A stretch of 61,128 nucleotides of DNA from an uncultured Eubacteriales bacterium (GCA_902790525.1 CADASI010000007.1:1-61128), one strand, 5' to 3'. Shown: positions 1-9,831, numbered from the stretch's first letter. The notes: a model not told the origin generated them from the letters alone. Program-made: numbers and translations.

Positions 1-170
1 ATCTTCATATACAAATACTTTTGTCGACGGATCGCATAACAGGTCATCCATCTGTCCTTTATAGTCCTTGTATGTCGGATGATACATACAGGAAGCATAT
101 GGTTGATCACCAGATTGTCGGAATGGCCCGCAGACTGAGTCCTGGGCAGTTCACTAATTTTTACTCCCAT
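1..170 (-). pseudogene. Start of a phage tail-region protein joined out of frame to another fragment
   Basis: A start codon at 168-170 on the minus strand has a good ribosome binding site (AAAGGAGGAAGATC). The protein begins MGVKISELPRTQSAG, a type of start seen in small proteins next to phage tail genes. After about 25 residues this frame stops looking like protein. A second frame, which has its own ATG near position 87, reads MYHPTYKDYKGQMDDLL and so on to the window edge; this resembles part of a GNAT-type acetyltransferase, but that is only an impression. The change of frame suggests a junction between unrelated sequences around 90-130. The entry is cut by the window edge. Confidence 0.4.
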
Positions 171-184
171 GATCTTCCTCCTTT

Positions 185-892
185 TTAATTGTCGGCAAGC
201 AGCTCTTCACCGCTTTCGGTGAGCAGGTTATTGCCGTCTTCTGTTTCAACATTGTCCCCATCATCGCCGGATGGTGTGATCACCTCGGAAGCGAGGATCT
301 TATAGATCGTGCCGCCTCTCTCGATGAAAAGGTAGTCCGTTTCCCGGATGGTGCGCACGGTCGGAACCTGCGTCAGGTCATCCTGCTTCTCCTGCAAAGC
401 AGAATAAATGCCTCCGGAATAGACCGGCTTTGTGCTGCGCTGAACCGGAACGGAGTCAAAGGTCAGCGTATCCTGCTTGTTAGAAAGTGCGGTATAGATG
501 CCGCCGCTTCTGACCGGGTTTCTGCTTCCGGAGACCGGAGCCTCATCGAAGGTCAGCGTATTCTGTTTTCCCTGCAATGCGCTGTGGATACCGCCGCTCC
601 TGACCGGATTCCTACTGCCGGAAATCGGAGCCTCATCGAAAGTCAGCGTGTTCTGCTTCCCTTGCAGGGCCGTATAAACACCTCCACTCCTGACCGGATT
701 CCTGCTTCCGGAAATCGGAGATTCATCAAAAGTCAATGTGTTCTGCTTCCCTTGCAGCGCAGTATAAATGCCTCCGCTCCTGACCGGATTCCTACTTCCA
801 GAGGTCGGTGTTTCATCGAAGGTCAGAGCGTCCTGCTTATTCCGCGCTGCGTCCGCATTGGTCTTAAGCTGGGAATCGATGATATCAAAGTT
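185..892 (-). pseudogene. Phage tail-fibre-like repeat protein, 5' end missing
   Basis: The frame encodes a tandem repeat of about 30 residues with the core TFDEAPISGSRNPVRSGG followed by IYTALQGKQNTL. There are six copies, the last more divergent. The frame then continues into a unique C-terminal region ending EDGNNLLTESGEELLADN. Such repeats are typical of phage tail fibres or baseplate appendages. An ATG at 734-736 would give 183 residues, but the repeat frame stays open upstream to about 892 (NFDIIDSQLKTNADAARNKQD), so the real N-terminus is missing. At about 885-892 the frame meets a different gene out of frame. I infer a truncated fragment rather than a complete gene. No reverse transcriptase or template repeat that would mark a diversity-generating retroelement is visible. 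Confidence 0.6.
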
Positions 893-1430
893 CCCATGCT
901 GTGGACACCGCCGTTTTGATGCCGGTGATGATCGGGTCCAGCGCAGACTTGATGGCCGTCCATACGGTTGTGATCACGGTTTTTACCGCTTCAAATACCG
1001 TGGAGGTCGTGGTCTTCACGGCCTCCCAAGCCGTAGAGATTCCGGTCTTGATGGCCTCAAGCGCACCGGTAACGATCCCCTTGATCGCCTCCCATGCCGC
1101 AAGGATGATCTCCTTGCAGTTCTCCCAGATATTCAGATATATCAGTAGAAGTGTCAACGACGTGAGGCGTTGCTGACCGTCTATGATTTTGTTCGGAGAT
1201 CCGCCTGTGCAGATGATACAGCCCATGTAATAATACCCGTAGTTCATGACCTCCAGAGGCGTATCATGATTGTCCGGATCATAGAACTCTTCAAAGGTAT
1301 CCTGAAAGTCCGAGATCATCTGTTCAATCTGCTTCCGGCCCCAGCGGTATTCGCGCTGAAAGACATCGACAGTAAAGCGCCGGTGCGACAGGATTTTTGT
1401 TAGGGTATCAGTTTTATCGATTTTATTCAT
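885..1430 (-). pseudogene. DUF262 (GmrSD-type) N-terminus fused to a phage tape-measure fragment
   Basis: Residues 1-101 are a typical DUF262 N-terminal domain, the ParB-like part of GmrSD and related restriction proteins, with VFQREYRWGRKQIEQMI and the IIDGQQRLTSLTLLL motif. From residue 102 (about position 1127) the sequence switches to amphipathic repeats of the AWEAIKGIVTGALEAIK kind, as found near the C-terminus of phage tail tape-measure proteins. The frame stops at 885 inside the junction with the tail-fibre fragment. DUF262 proteins are normally several hundred residues long, so this is only the first part. It starts 20 bp after the helicase gene in the same orientation, so an intact DUF262 gene was probably the last gene of the defence operon. 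The fusion may be a real recombination product or an assembly chimera. Confidence 0.65.
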
Positions 1431-1450
1431 AGTCCAACCATAGCCTCATC

Positions 1451-4423
1451 TTATTGTATGCTGAGGAAGCCTTTCAAGAACGCATCAGGGAAAATGAAGT
1501 TCTTTTCACCGACCGCAAACTTGACGCGGATATGCTTTTTAGCCTTATCAATATTGGCAACGGTCCCGTCTCCGAACGACTTGTGATGTACAGATACGCC
1601 TTCTTTTACAAGAGCGGTCAAACGATCAATCTCTTTCTGAGTATCAGCAACTGAAGGCTCTGGTGTCTTAGGCGTAGCTGGCGATGCGGCAGATGTTCCA
1701 TACTGCCCGAGAACGGATCGTTGCTGCGGCTTGGCAGCTGGAGAGCCGGATGTTGGTTTGATCACTGGCTGTACCGGCGAAGTGGTCTTGGTCTCTGATT
1801 TTGAACCATAGCTTACCGCAGGCTCCCTGACAACAGAAGGCTCGGAAACAGGCATGGTGTATTCCATCGTTGCCTGTTGATTATAGAAGAGCTGCTGGTA
1901 CTCCTCTCGTTTAATAACCGTATCCCAGCCACCGACGTCTTTGCCCTCATGCTTATCGATGCCTGTGTATGACAAGCTCGCATCTTCATAGCGTTTGAAC
2001 TTGAAGATGGCGTCGTTCATCAGACTGGCATTGAACACTCCTATGGTACAAAGAAGCTCGAAATCCTTCACGTCGAGGCCGGTCACTTTTTTGAAGAGCC
2101 CTGGCTCCAACTGCGTGATGACATCCTTCAGGGTCCGCTCGCGGTAATCCGTCAAATACATAAAGATCGGAACGCGAGTGGCGAATTTGATCAACTTTTC
2201 CTGAATCTGCTTCCGGAGGGACTTGTATTCTTTTTCCTCTTCGCTGAGCTCCTTCTTCTGTTTCTTTGTGAGGTTCTCTTCGTCTTTTTTGGCTTTCTTG
2301 ACCTTTTCAGATTTATTGATGATGGTCTCAATATCCTGATTCAGAGAACGGAAGCCCTCAATCTTCATCAGAGCATCCAGTGCGGCAGGGTTATTCATCA
2401 GCCTTGTCAGGGTATCGTTATCCACGTTGACAAGCAGAGCAGACTCCCAGCGCCGAGCGAGCAGTGTAGCAGAAGTTCCGGCAAGAGCAATATCCAGAAC
2501 ATCCTGTGCGCTGATCTGTTTCATGGTTGATCCATCATACGCCAGCACTGGCAGGAAACTGATAAATTCAGCGACCTTCTTTTCTGGGTTATCCTCATTC
2601 ACGTTCAGACGGCATGAGTAGTCGGAAATCTGCCGGAGAGCACGATCGAGCGCAAAATCAAATACATAGCATTCCTGCTTCATGATTTCCTGATTCCCAC
2701 GCTCGTCAGTAATTGTCCAAGGAGACTGCACGCGGAAGGCAGTCTGGAAATATGTCTCCGGGCTTTTCAGATTGCGCAGCATGAAAACACCCGTCCACGG
2801 CTTTACCGTCACCCCGGTGGTTAACTTTCCACAGGAGAGCGTGATGGTCCGAGTTGCCAGAGGGTTGCCCATAGCGTTCTGAACCGGCTGCAGCGCATCT
2901 AAGCCGATACCGGCTTTCGTACCTGCGCATACAACAACGTTGTAGCCTCTGAAAAAATTGTCTTCCATGAGAAGATTATACATAGCATAGCAGGCAGCTA
3001 CGTTTGGAAGGAACCACAGAGTGTGATTCAGCACGTTCAAAAGTCTGGTATCAGAATATGGCATGGGAGGACGACGATCCTGGCCGAGCTTCATATCGTC
3101 CACATTTGAAGGGAGATAGGAACCACGAATTAGCTGGACCCATTTGTTTACTTCATTTTCGTAAGTGAATCGAGACTCCTCAATTTTCTGGCCTTTTGCA
3201 ACTTTCGCTGAGAAAAACACGTTCAGATCAAACTCATTGAACTCACCCTGCATAGCAATCTGCCGGATGCTCTCTGGAATCTGATAGGTGAGCATAACCA
3301 TTCTGGGCAAAGACAAATACGGATTACCAGAACCAATCCATTCTGTTTTTGCACGTTGTTCATCTGAATATGTCCAGTTATAAATCTGATCCTCAATAAA
3401 CTCACCAGAATTAATAGCTCTGAAAGGAGTGCCTGAAAGGAACAGATAATAACCGGTTGTGATGGGGAGGAACGTTTCGTTGTAGGCGTTGTCGGCCTCG
3501 TCCATCTTATATTTTTCTTGGTCGAAATCTGCCTCGGCTTCTTCGTCAGGATTATCAAACAACTTCTTGGCGTTTTCGCGCCATGCGCCGAAGTGATACT
3601 CGTCGAAGATAACCAGATCCCAATTCGTCGTGTGGATGAACTCATTCTTTGCCTTAATTCCACCATTCTCATTAGTGCCAAGAAGGTCTTGAAAAGAACC
3701 GAAAACGACAATTGGGCGCTTTGGATCGGCTTGCATGAATGCCTGATCAATGTTTATCTTCTGGTTATGAGCATCCTTGTTAGAAACAAACTGCCATCCT
3801 TCGAAATCAACATGACTCATCAAGTCATCCATCCATGCAGATTCAACAGCAGGTTTGAACGTCAAGACCAGCACGCGGGTAAAACCCATCTTCTTAGCGA
3901 GCTCATAAGAAGCGAAGGTCTTTCCAAAACGCATCTTTGCATTCCACAGAAACTTAGGTGCGCGGTCCGGTTCATCCCGTTTTGCTTTTCGGAAATATGC
4001 GATGGTTCTCTGAACCGCCACGGTTTGTTCTGGACGCATTTTAAAGGACTGTGTTCTATTTTCAATATTGGCAAAGCCATCTCTTACAGCGATGATGGCA
4101 GCTCGTACAGCATCGACAGAACAGTTAAACCACTCATTCCGATCCTCGCCAGCGTTCAGCTGCTTGAAGCCCTTCTTTCTCAAAGCTGCATGTACATCAT
4201 GATCCGAGAAGCAGCTTCCATCTGGGCGCATGGCAGATTCGGTGAGGACGATTTTATACGGAACTGCACTGGTGTGCATTTGTTCCGCAATACGAGATTC
4301 AACATCACGCTCTGTATAGCCAACCTTAATAAATCCCTTATGGGAAGCAACCCCAGGAAGCATGTAAGCATAGATGGTTGGAGTTACTTCTGGCCTCTGT
4401 TGGAAGAAATCTTGTTCTGCCAT
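1451..4423 (-). CDS. GIY-YIG-like plus superfamily 2 helicase restriction protein
   Basis: The 990-residue protein begins with a GIY-YIG/T5orf172-like domain (about residues 15-110; YAYMLPG, then FIKVGYTERD with its arginine at 44). A DEAD-type helicase core follows: Walker A variant MRFGKT at 164-169, DEYH box at 274-277, SGTP at 330-333, and QTAFRVQSPW as a late motif. A lysine- and glutamate-rich stretch, a low-complexity linker and a small C-terminal domain of the HHKSFGDGTV type complete it. In restriction-modification loci such proteins are thought to translocate on and cleave unmodified DNA, but the cleavage target here is inferred. It lies 11 bp after the Eco57I-type methylase in the same operon and depends on it by context. 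Its start has an AGGAGGATTCAGA ribosome binding site. Confidence 0.75.
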   Translation of the reverse strand: MAEQDFFQQRPEVTPTIYAYMLPGVASHKGFIKVGYTERDVESRIAEQMHTSAVPYKIVLTESAMRPDGSCFSDHDVHAALRKKGFKQLNAGEDRNEWFNCSVDAVRAAIIAVRDGFANIENRTQSFKMRPEQTVAVQRTIAYFRKAKRDEPDRAPKFLWNAKMRFGKTFASYELAKKMGFTRVLVLTFKPAVESAWMDDLMSHVDFEGWQFVSNKDAHNQKINIDQAFMQADPKRPIVVFGSFQDLLGTNENGGIKAKNEFIHTTNWDLVIFDEYHFGAWRENAKKLFDNPDEEAEADFDQEKYKMDEADNAYNETFLPITTGYYLFLSGTPFRAINSGEFIEDQIYNWTYSDEQRAKTEWIGSGNPYLSLPRMVMLTYQIPESIRQIAMQGEFNEFDLNVFFSAKVAKGQKIEESRFTYENEVNKWVQLIRGSYLPSNVDDMKLGQDRRPPMPYSDTRLLNVLNHTLWFLPNVAACYAMYNLLMEDNFFRGYNVVVCAGTKAGIGLDALQPVQNAMGNPLATRTITLSCGKLTTGVTVKPWTGVFMLRNLKSPETYFQTAFRVQSPWTITDERGNQEIMKQECYVFDFALDRALRQISDYSCRLNVNEDNPEKKVAEFISFLPVLAYDGSTMKQISAQDVLDIALAGTSATLLARRWESALLVNVDNDTLTRLMNNPAALDALMKIEGFRSLNQDIETIINKSEKVKKAKKDEENLTKKQKKELSEEEKEYKSLRKQIQEKLIKFATRVPIFMYLTDYRERTLKDVITQLEPGLFKKVTGLDVKDFELLCTIGVFNASLMNDAIFKFKRYEDASLSYTGIDKHEGKDVGGWDTVIKREEYQQLFYNQQATMEYTMPVSEPSVVREPAVSYGSKSETKTTSPVQPVIKPTSGSPAAKPQQRSVLGQYGTSAASPATPKTPEPSVADTQKEIDRLTALVKEGVSVHHKSFGDGTVANIDKAKKHIRVKFAVGEKNFIFPDAFLKGFLSIQ

Positions 4424-4434
4424 TCTGAATCCTC

Positions 4435-6015
4435 CTATTCCATCTCAGGAATTGCTTCTTCTATTCCCGCGATTTCATGAGCACTTAGTTCGTACTTTTT
4501 ATACAGCTCCGCATCAGTCCAAACCTTCTCAAAATCCTGAACTGGTACAAATGCATAAGCCTTTGGTGGCATATCTTGGGTCGACGTTTTTGTTGATACT
4601 AAAAACCTAACAAATCTTGTCTTTAAATACGTTATGAGATTATTAGCTTGTGCCTCTGTTAGTCTTCCTGACGGAGGGATAGCTACAACATAAGTATTCG
4701 AACTACAGGAATTTGGCTCACTAATCTTGGGCTTTCCAATTATAGAACCTCCTGGATTTCCCGAACGAGGAATCAATACTTTATACTGTCCTACATATTC
4801 TTGATTCTTAGGAACATTTTGTAGCTTAACCCAGCATTCTCCACCGTGGATATATACTTTAACATTGTTACTGTTATCACGCGCAGCTTTCATTGGAATA
4901 AAAGATTTTCCGTCTGCAGTTTGAATGGTTCCTGCTTTCTTAGAACTATCCCAGTCAATTCTGGTATGAAATCCAAAAAATCTACCGGCATTAAGCCATT
5001 CAGAAAGTGATGAGGCGTCAACAGCTCTTACTTTTTGCAAAACTGAGATTTGCACATCGTTTCTTATGAATGTGTCCATATCCGGCTCCAGCAAAGCCCG
5101 CTTGGATGAAATCATTTCTTTTCCATTATGAGAAAAGACTTCGCATAGGCCCCGATCCTCACGGTCCCAAAGAAAATAACAGACACCACCCTTTATTTCA
5201 ACACCTGGAAAACAATCCGATGCATTCGGATAATCGTGGATAATCCGTATCCGATCATCATGAAGCATCTCATCTCTAAAAGAGTCCAAGCCTCGACCTC
5301 CCATAAACCATCTGGCCGGGATAACCATCGTCAAAAAGCGTGGCATTAGTTTTTTGGCCTGCTGTACAAATTTTTGATAAATCGGTAATGCACTTGCAGC
5401 GTTTCCACCATCGCTCAACTGGTAAGGCGGATTACTTATAATCACATCAAACTTCATTCCGTAAATATCCTCCGGAGAATCCACATGAATCCACTCGTAT
5501 GCATGTGTTTCTAATTCATCCCCACGTCCACTTTCTCCCAGGACAGTTCTATTTGATATCCCGCAATACTGGCATTTTCCATTTATGTCCCATTGATGCA
5601 AGACTCGTTTAAAACGAATGTTTCCTTGCGCATTATCAAACTTGGTGACAGAAAATTCACTGTTTGGATATTTAGAACAATACAGGCTTCTTCTTGATAG
5701 AAGGCTTGTTAGCTCAGTTATAGAAATACCATATAACTGTTCATGAAAAATATGATCGAGCCGATCTTGCAAATCCGGAAACTGTGGCTCCAATCCTACA
5801 ATGAGTCTTTTTGCAATCTCACGTAAAAAGATCCCAGATTTGCATGCAGGATCAAGGAACTTCGTATCCGGATTACGGAATAGTTCCTGCGGAAGCGTAT
5901 CGAGCATTGCGTTTGCTACTTCAGGAGGAGTGAACACTTCATCGTTGGACAGGTTCGCCAGACAGGAAAGCACGTCTGGATTGTAAACCTGATCGAATAA
6001 TCCTATTTCAGCCAT
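4435..6015 (-). CDS. Eco57I-type adenine-specific DNA methyltransferase
   Basis: The 526-residue protein carries the AdoMet-binding motif DPACKSG at residues 55-61 and the catalytic NPPY at 195-198 (VIISNPPYQLSDGG), so it should methylate adenine N6 in DNA. A CxxC pair (CQYCG) near 148 may bind zinc. The C-terminal half probably recognises the target. The order of motifs, I before IV, fits the Eco57I/type I group. Its first 8 bp overlap the end of the upstream short methyltransferase-like gene, and the helicase gene follows after 11 bp. The three genes therefore look translationally coupled, and the protein probably protects host DNA from the helicase-nuclease. No obvious nuclease motif is visible in this protein. 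Confidence 0.85.
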   Translation of the reverse strand: MAEIGLFDQVYNPDVLSCLANLSNDEVFTPPEVANAMLDTLPQELFRNPDTKFLDPACKSGIFLREIAKRLIVGLEPQFPDLQDRLDHIFHEQLYGISITELTSLLSRRSLYCSKYPNSEFSVTKFDNAQGNIRFKRVLHQWDINGKCQYCGISNRTVLGESGRGDELETHAYEWIHVDSPEDIYGMKFDVIISNPPYQLSDGGNAASALPIYQKFVQQAKKLMPRFLTMVIPARWFMGGRGLDSFRDEMLHDDRIRIIHDYPNASDCFPGVEIKGGVCYFLWDREDRGLCEVFSHNGKEMISSKRALLEPDMDTFIRNDVQISVLQKVRAVDASSLSEWLNAGRFFGFHTRIDWDSSKKAGTIQTADGKSFIPMKAARDNSNNVKVYIHGGECWVKLQNVPKNQEYVGQYKVLIPRSGNPGGSIIGKPKISEPNSCSSNTYVVAIPPSGRLTEAQANNLITYLKTRFVRFLVSTKTSTQDMPPKAYAFVPVQDFEKVWTDAELYKKYELSAHEIAGIEEAIPEME

Positions 6016-6703
6016 ATTCCTTTAACCTCCTGTAGTGAATTGGTGGATAGATTTTTATTAACGTTCCTTCGTCGTCTGGTTTTTCATCCTCGTAAACCAG
6101 ATCAAGGCTCATCTGTACAGGTTCTTCTTTGGCGGTTGTTGCTTCACCCTGATGAAGGAGCTCCTCAAAGGCGTAGTCTTCGCGCTTCATCATCGGCCCC
6201 GTTGCAAATGCCCATTGGCTGAAAATAATCGGAATGCCGGTGTCCTCACCATTCTCATCGACCTCGTGAAGAGTCAGCGCGTTTCCGCAGATGATGTTCT
6301 TCTCAAGAATATACCGAGCGGACTCTTTGACCTCTTCGTTTCGGTCCTTCTTTTTTATGGCCTTTTCATACCGTTCATTCCAAAGCGTAAACAATCGATC
6401 TCTGCAGGACACTGCGTTGTCTTGTAAAAGCTCGACACCATATAGGCTTCCCAGCGCAAGCAGGGCATTTCGCTCGAAATCATACGGGCTCTTTTTATAT
6501 CTTCGGGTAACCACATCCAACTTCCGGTTAAGTATCTCTGCTAAAAAATTCCCATCACCGCAGGCCGGTTCCAGAAAGCGTGAGTCAATCCGAAGGCACT
6601 CATCGGCCACAAGATCGCACATAGCTTTGACTTCACGCTCGGCTGTAAACACTTCGCCGTGGTCAGCTACTCGCTGCCTTGATTTCACTTGTTTTTCGGC
6701 CAT
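6008..6703 (-). CDS. Short DNA methyltransferase-like protein without an NPPY motif
   Basis: The 231-residue protein has a clear AdoMet-binding motif (FLEPACGDGNF, residues 43-53) preceded by HGEVFTAEREVKAMCDL, as in N6-adenine DNA methylases. I see no NPPY or NPPF catalytic motif. The protein ends soon after the region where it would be expected; a TGPMMKREDYAFEELL segment lies there instead. It may be a regulatory or structural partner that binds AdoMet and pairs with the full methylase encoded next, with which it overlaps by 8 bp. Another possibility is that both once formed one longer enzyme. The start has a GGAGTGATGG ribosome binding site. Confidence 0.7.
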   Translation of the reverse strand: MAEKQVKSRQRVADHGEVFTAEREVKAMCDLVADECLRIDSRFLEPACGDGNFLAEILNRKLDVVTRRYKKSPYDFERNALLALGSLYGVELLQDNAVSCRDRLFTLWNERYEKAIKKKDRNEEVKESARYILEKNIICGNALTLHEVDENGEDTGIPIIFSQWAFATGPMMKREDYAFEELLHQGEATTAKEEPVQMSLDLVYEDEKPDDEGTLIKIYPPIHYRRLKEYG

Positions 6704-6777
6704 TGACCATCACTCCTTTCCGGCTGCCACTACAGGTAGCACCCTCGTAATTTAAATCAGAATTCTGCACATTGCAA

Positions 6778-9366
6778 TTATATTATCGTTATAAGATTTG
6801 TGTACTTTTTGCTTGCAGAAGCCTGGAGTTTTTCCATCAATTGTCTTACTTCAACGTATTCCCTCATATAAGGGAAATCTTCCCGTTCCATAGTCTCAAT
6901 CAACTCTTTATAGTCTTCTGGGTTCGACCAAACCTCGCTAACGTCTACAGAAAGAGACCACCCGACAATATCAGGATCTGAACTTCTTATTCCAGATGAC
7001 AATGCATCAATATCAACAACTGTGGTTTCTCTGTTTCCCTCATCGTCTTCAATAGTAACTTCCGCAAATCGGTCGACAACAAACTCCTCATAGAAGGGCA
7101 TATTCCTTCTAAACCCGATCATTCTATGCTCGAGCTTAAAATGTGAGACGATAAAGCTATATAGGAAAGAGGATGAGGTAGTAATACTATACCCGTCTAC
7201 TTCACCGACCTCATATCTATACCAAGGGTAGATTTTTTGCATAAAAGTCCAAAAACCGTCATTAGTGTCACATTCGTGATAAAGGTCTGTAAGATAGGGA
7301 AGCAGAATAAACTTTTCAACACGATCAGAGATCATGTCGTAAAGCATATCAAACGTTTGATCTCCGCGTAATCTCAACAGGTCATACCGAGATCTATATT
7401 TCTTTCTACGGTCGTTGCTCTCAAAAAAATCTCCTATCGCAGGCAGGTTTTCATCCAGCTGCTTAGAAAAAGCCAGGGCGCAAAAATACTCCTGAAAAGA
7501 ACGGTGCATAAAGAAATATTTTTCTCCATCCTTATACATTAAGCACACCCCATTGGTGTAGTCTTCAATAAATGCAGAAGGCGGTATTTCTCGCTCATTC
7601 TCGTTTCTGGACATCATGAGGATTTCTCTAAACTCATCTTCCATTTCAGCTTCAGAGAATGAATAAGCCTGTTTCTGGTATGTACTGGCACAAAAGGCCG
7701 CGAATATTTCTTTTAACCTTTCCGGAGATAATCCGGTTTTCATTTTCCGGCTGTAGCCAACCTTGGTAGCGTCATGGCGTTTTGCCAACAAATCATAGAC
7801 GTCAGAATAAAAGGCATGCCTCTGAGTAGATACTGGCCCGAAACGCTCATAGGTCATGAGCATAAAAGTTAATAGCAGTGGGTTCTGAGCAAACTCTCTG
7901 TGGGAATCAAAGAGATAATTATCCAGATCGTTTCTAAAGTTCTGTTTTAACTCCGGCTCATCCTGACGGAATTCCAATTTATCGATTAGCTCCAGGGCTT
8001 TATCTTTTGTGAAAGGTCGGAGCATCATCACTGAAAATCTCTTTAAATTGAGGAAATCAGAAAAAGGACGTGATGAGATAATCATTAAGTTTTTGGAATT
8101 GGCATCCGCAAACAAGTCAAACCTCGTCTCAAATTGTCCTCTATATGAAGAATTAATCTCATCCATCCCATCGAACAACAAAACATATCTTCCGTTCGTG
8201 AGATCCCGATTAAAAATTTCTCTATCCAGTTGTGGGTATCTGCCTTTAAACTGGTCAAAGACAAATTCAGATATTTCCCTATTAGAACTCGTATAGTCCT
8301 TAAGATAAATATAGATGGGAATTCTGCCTATTTCATCACAACGGTCCATCGTGTCGAGCATAAGATGCTGCATCATCATCGATTTTCCTAAGCCGCCAGT
8401 TCCTACGATTACAATGAAATTAGAGTGTTCAGCAAGATTCTCAGCTGTTGGAACATCGATGTAACGACGTTTCATCTGCTCAAGGGTGGGATTGTCCTGT
8501 GCAGTCATACGTCGAGTTAAACCGTTGCATACGTAAAAACTACGAAACGGCTTTAACTCTTCATGCAAGATTGTTTTTATCTTTGTGTATTTTCCCCGTG
8601 CGCTTTCAAGATAATCTTTGTATTCGTGCGACAGAACGACTCCGTATGATATTCCAGTCTCGGGAATAGGTTCTTCTTTCTCAGCTTCAACTTTATACGT
8701 TACAGATATATGCTTTTCTGCGCTCGTTCCAATACTGCTAACAAATTCATGGGGGCTACCAGAACTAACCGTTTGAGCATCCGGGAACCATTCCAGGTAT
8801 GTCCGCTGACCGACAGTGTTGTCGCGTACCTTCATTAAGACATAATGCCATACGCCAAGGAGGAACGCTGGAAGCACAAACGCATCCACATAGTCAAGAT
8901 TCTCTTTCTTGACCTCTGTCGTATTGATATAAAAATAAGCATCCTCCGGAATGGTGCTGTCTTCCTCAATCAATTGAAGAAGAGCTTTCACCAGCCACGT
9001 CCCATACGTATCAACATCAATATATTTATCGACCAGCTCATTCATAGGAATGAGCATTTTTTTATACTCATTTTTAATGCTGTTATCGAACTTGCCAAGC
9101 GCGACAGAATCATCATTTGGAAATCCAGCACCAAGATTTTTACCTTGTTTATAACGTGTTGCATTCGACTTCTCTGTTGACTTTGCAAGATCAGGATATG
9201 AGGGATAGAAAACCCGGATTAGGTCTTTCAGTAGATTTGCCTCTGTGATTCCAGTCTGTGAACCGCCATGGCCATCCCGAGCGCGGCCATGTTTTTTCAT
9301 TGCCCGAGTCAGCAATATAAAGAATGTCCCACCACACAGACGAGGGTGTTCACTCGACATGCCCAT
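6778..9366 (-). CDS. NACHT-type STAND NTPase
   Basis: The 862-residue protein has a novel-looking N-terminal half (LCGGTFFILLTRAMK near the start), then a NACHT NTPase: Walker A GTGGLGKS at 322-329, Walker B LLFDGMDEI at 396-404, SSRP at 431-434, and the distal FFMHRSFQEYF motif at 618-628 typical of NACHT winged-helix regions. The C-terminal third has no repeat type I recognise and may be the sensor. Bacterial NACHT and other STAND proteins often sense phage proteins and trigger an effector. Here no nuclease or protease domain is visible in the protein, so the downstream restriction genes could be its partners. It is the first gene of the minus-strand operon, 74 bp before the short methyltransferase-like gene. 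ATG at 9366 or 9360 could be the start. Confidence 0.8.
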   Translation of the reverse strand: MGMSSEHPRLCGGTFFILLTRAMKKHGRARDGHGGSQTGITEANLLKDLIRVFYPSYPDLAKSTEKSNATRYKQGKNLGAGFPNDDSVALGKFDNSIKNEYKKMLIPMNELVDKYIDVDTYGTWLVKALLQLIEEDSTIPEDAYFYINTTEVKKENLDYVDAFVLPAFLLGVWHYVLMKVRDNTVGQRTYLEWFPDAQTVSSGSPHEFVSSIGTSAEKHISVTYKVEAEKEEPIPETGISYGVVLSHEYKDYLESARGKYTKIKTILHEELKPFRSFYVCNGLTRRMTAQDNPTLEQMKRRYIDVPTAENLAEHSNFIVIVGTGGLGKSMMMQHLMLDTMDRCDEIGRIPIYIYLKDYTSSNREISEFVFDQFKGRYPQLDREIFNRDLTNGRYVLLFDGMDEINSSYRGQFETRFDLFADANSKNLMIISSRPFSDFLNLKRFSVMMLRPFTKDKALELIDKLEFRQDEPELKQNFRNDLDNYLFDSHREFAQNPLLLTFMLMTYERFGPVSTQRHAFYSDVYDLLAKRHDATKVGYSRKMKTGLSPERLKEIFAAFCASTYQKQAYSFSEAEMEDEFREILMMSRNENEREIPPSAFIEDYTNGVCLMYKDGEKYFFMHRSFQEYFCALAFSKQLDENLPAIGDFFESNDRRKKYRSRYDLLRLRGDQTFDMLYDMISDRVEKFILLPYLTDLYHECDTNDGFWTFMQKIYPWYRYEVGEVDGYSITTSSSFLYSFIVSHFKLEHRMIGFRRNMPFYEEFVVDRFAEVTIEDDEGNRETTVVDIDALSSGIRSSDPDIVGWSLSVDVSEVWSNPEDYKELIETMEREDFPYMREYVEVRQLMEKLQASASKKYTNLITII

Positions 9367-9395
9367 TTTTACAGCATCCTTTCAAAAAAACCCTT

Positions 9396-9423
9396 AACAA
9401 CTCTAACAACTCATTAACAACTC
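9396..9423. repeat. Three AACAACTC repeats before the NACHT gene
   Basis: Three direct copies of AACAACTC begin at 9396, 9405 and 9416, about 30-60 bp upstream of the NACHT start. The spacing of 9 and 11 bp is near one helical turn. They could be a repressor operator for the defence operon, but no matching regulator can be assigned. Confidence 0.35.
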
Positions 9424-9831
9424 CTATGTCCGATTGACCTAAGCCTTATGTACTTTAGGATAGCAAATGTGAGGAGGTTAATGCCTCCAATCGCTACCAA
9501 TTGATGAAAGTTCGGTCTTTCAGCACAGACACAATAAGCCAAATTACATTGTATCACAGATTAAACAAGCAAACAAGAAAAATTGTGTTCAGATTCTGAG
9601 AAATTTGAGTGATTCGTCAATTGGGATTTGTCCACCGGCAGGACACGAAAGAGCCGGACCGGATCTGAGGTACCAATCAGTCAGTCGACGGGCTGTGAGG
9701 GAGTACTGCTGCCAAGGTGAAGGGAGAAGACAATAAACAAGGAAGCCAGCAACGCAGTCTGCTGGTCACCTTCGAGAAACGGGGACATCCCCACGAGGTG
9801 ACCAAATGAAAAAACTGGCGAGCCACATAGG

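Noticed and set aside
185-892. Diversity-generating retroelement target
   Set aside because: Tail-fibre repeats suggested it, but there is no reverse transcriptase and no adenine-biased template copy in the window.
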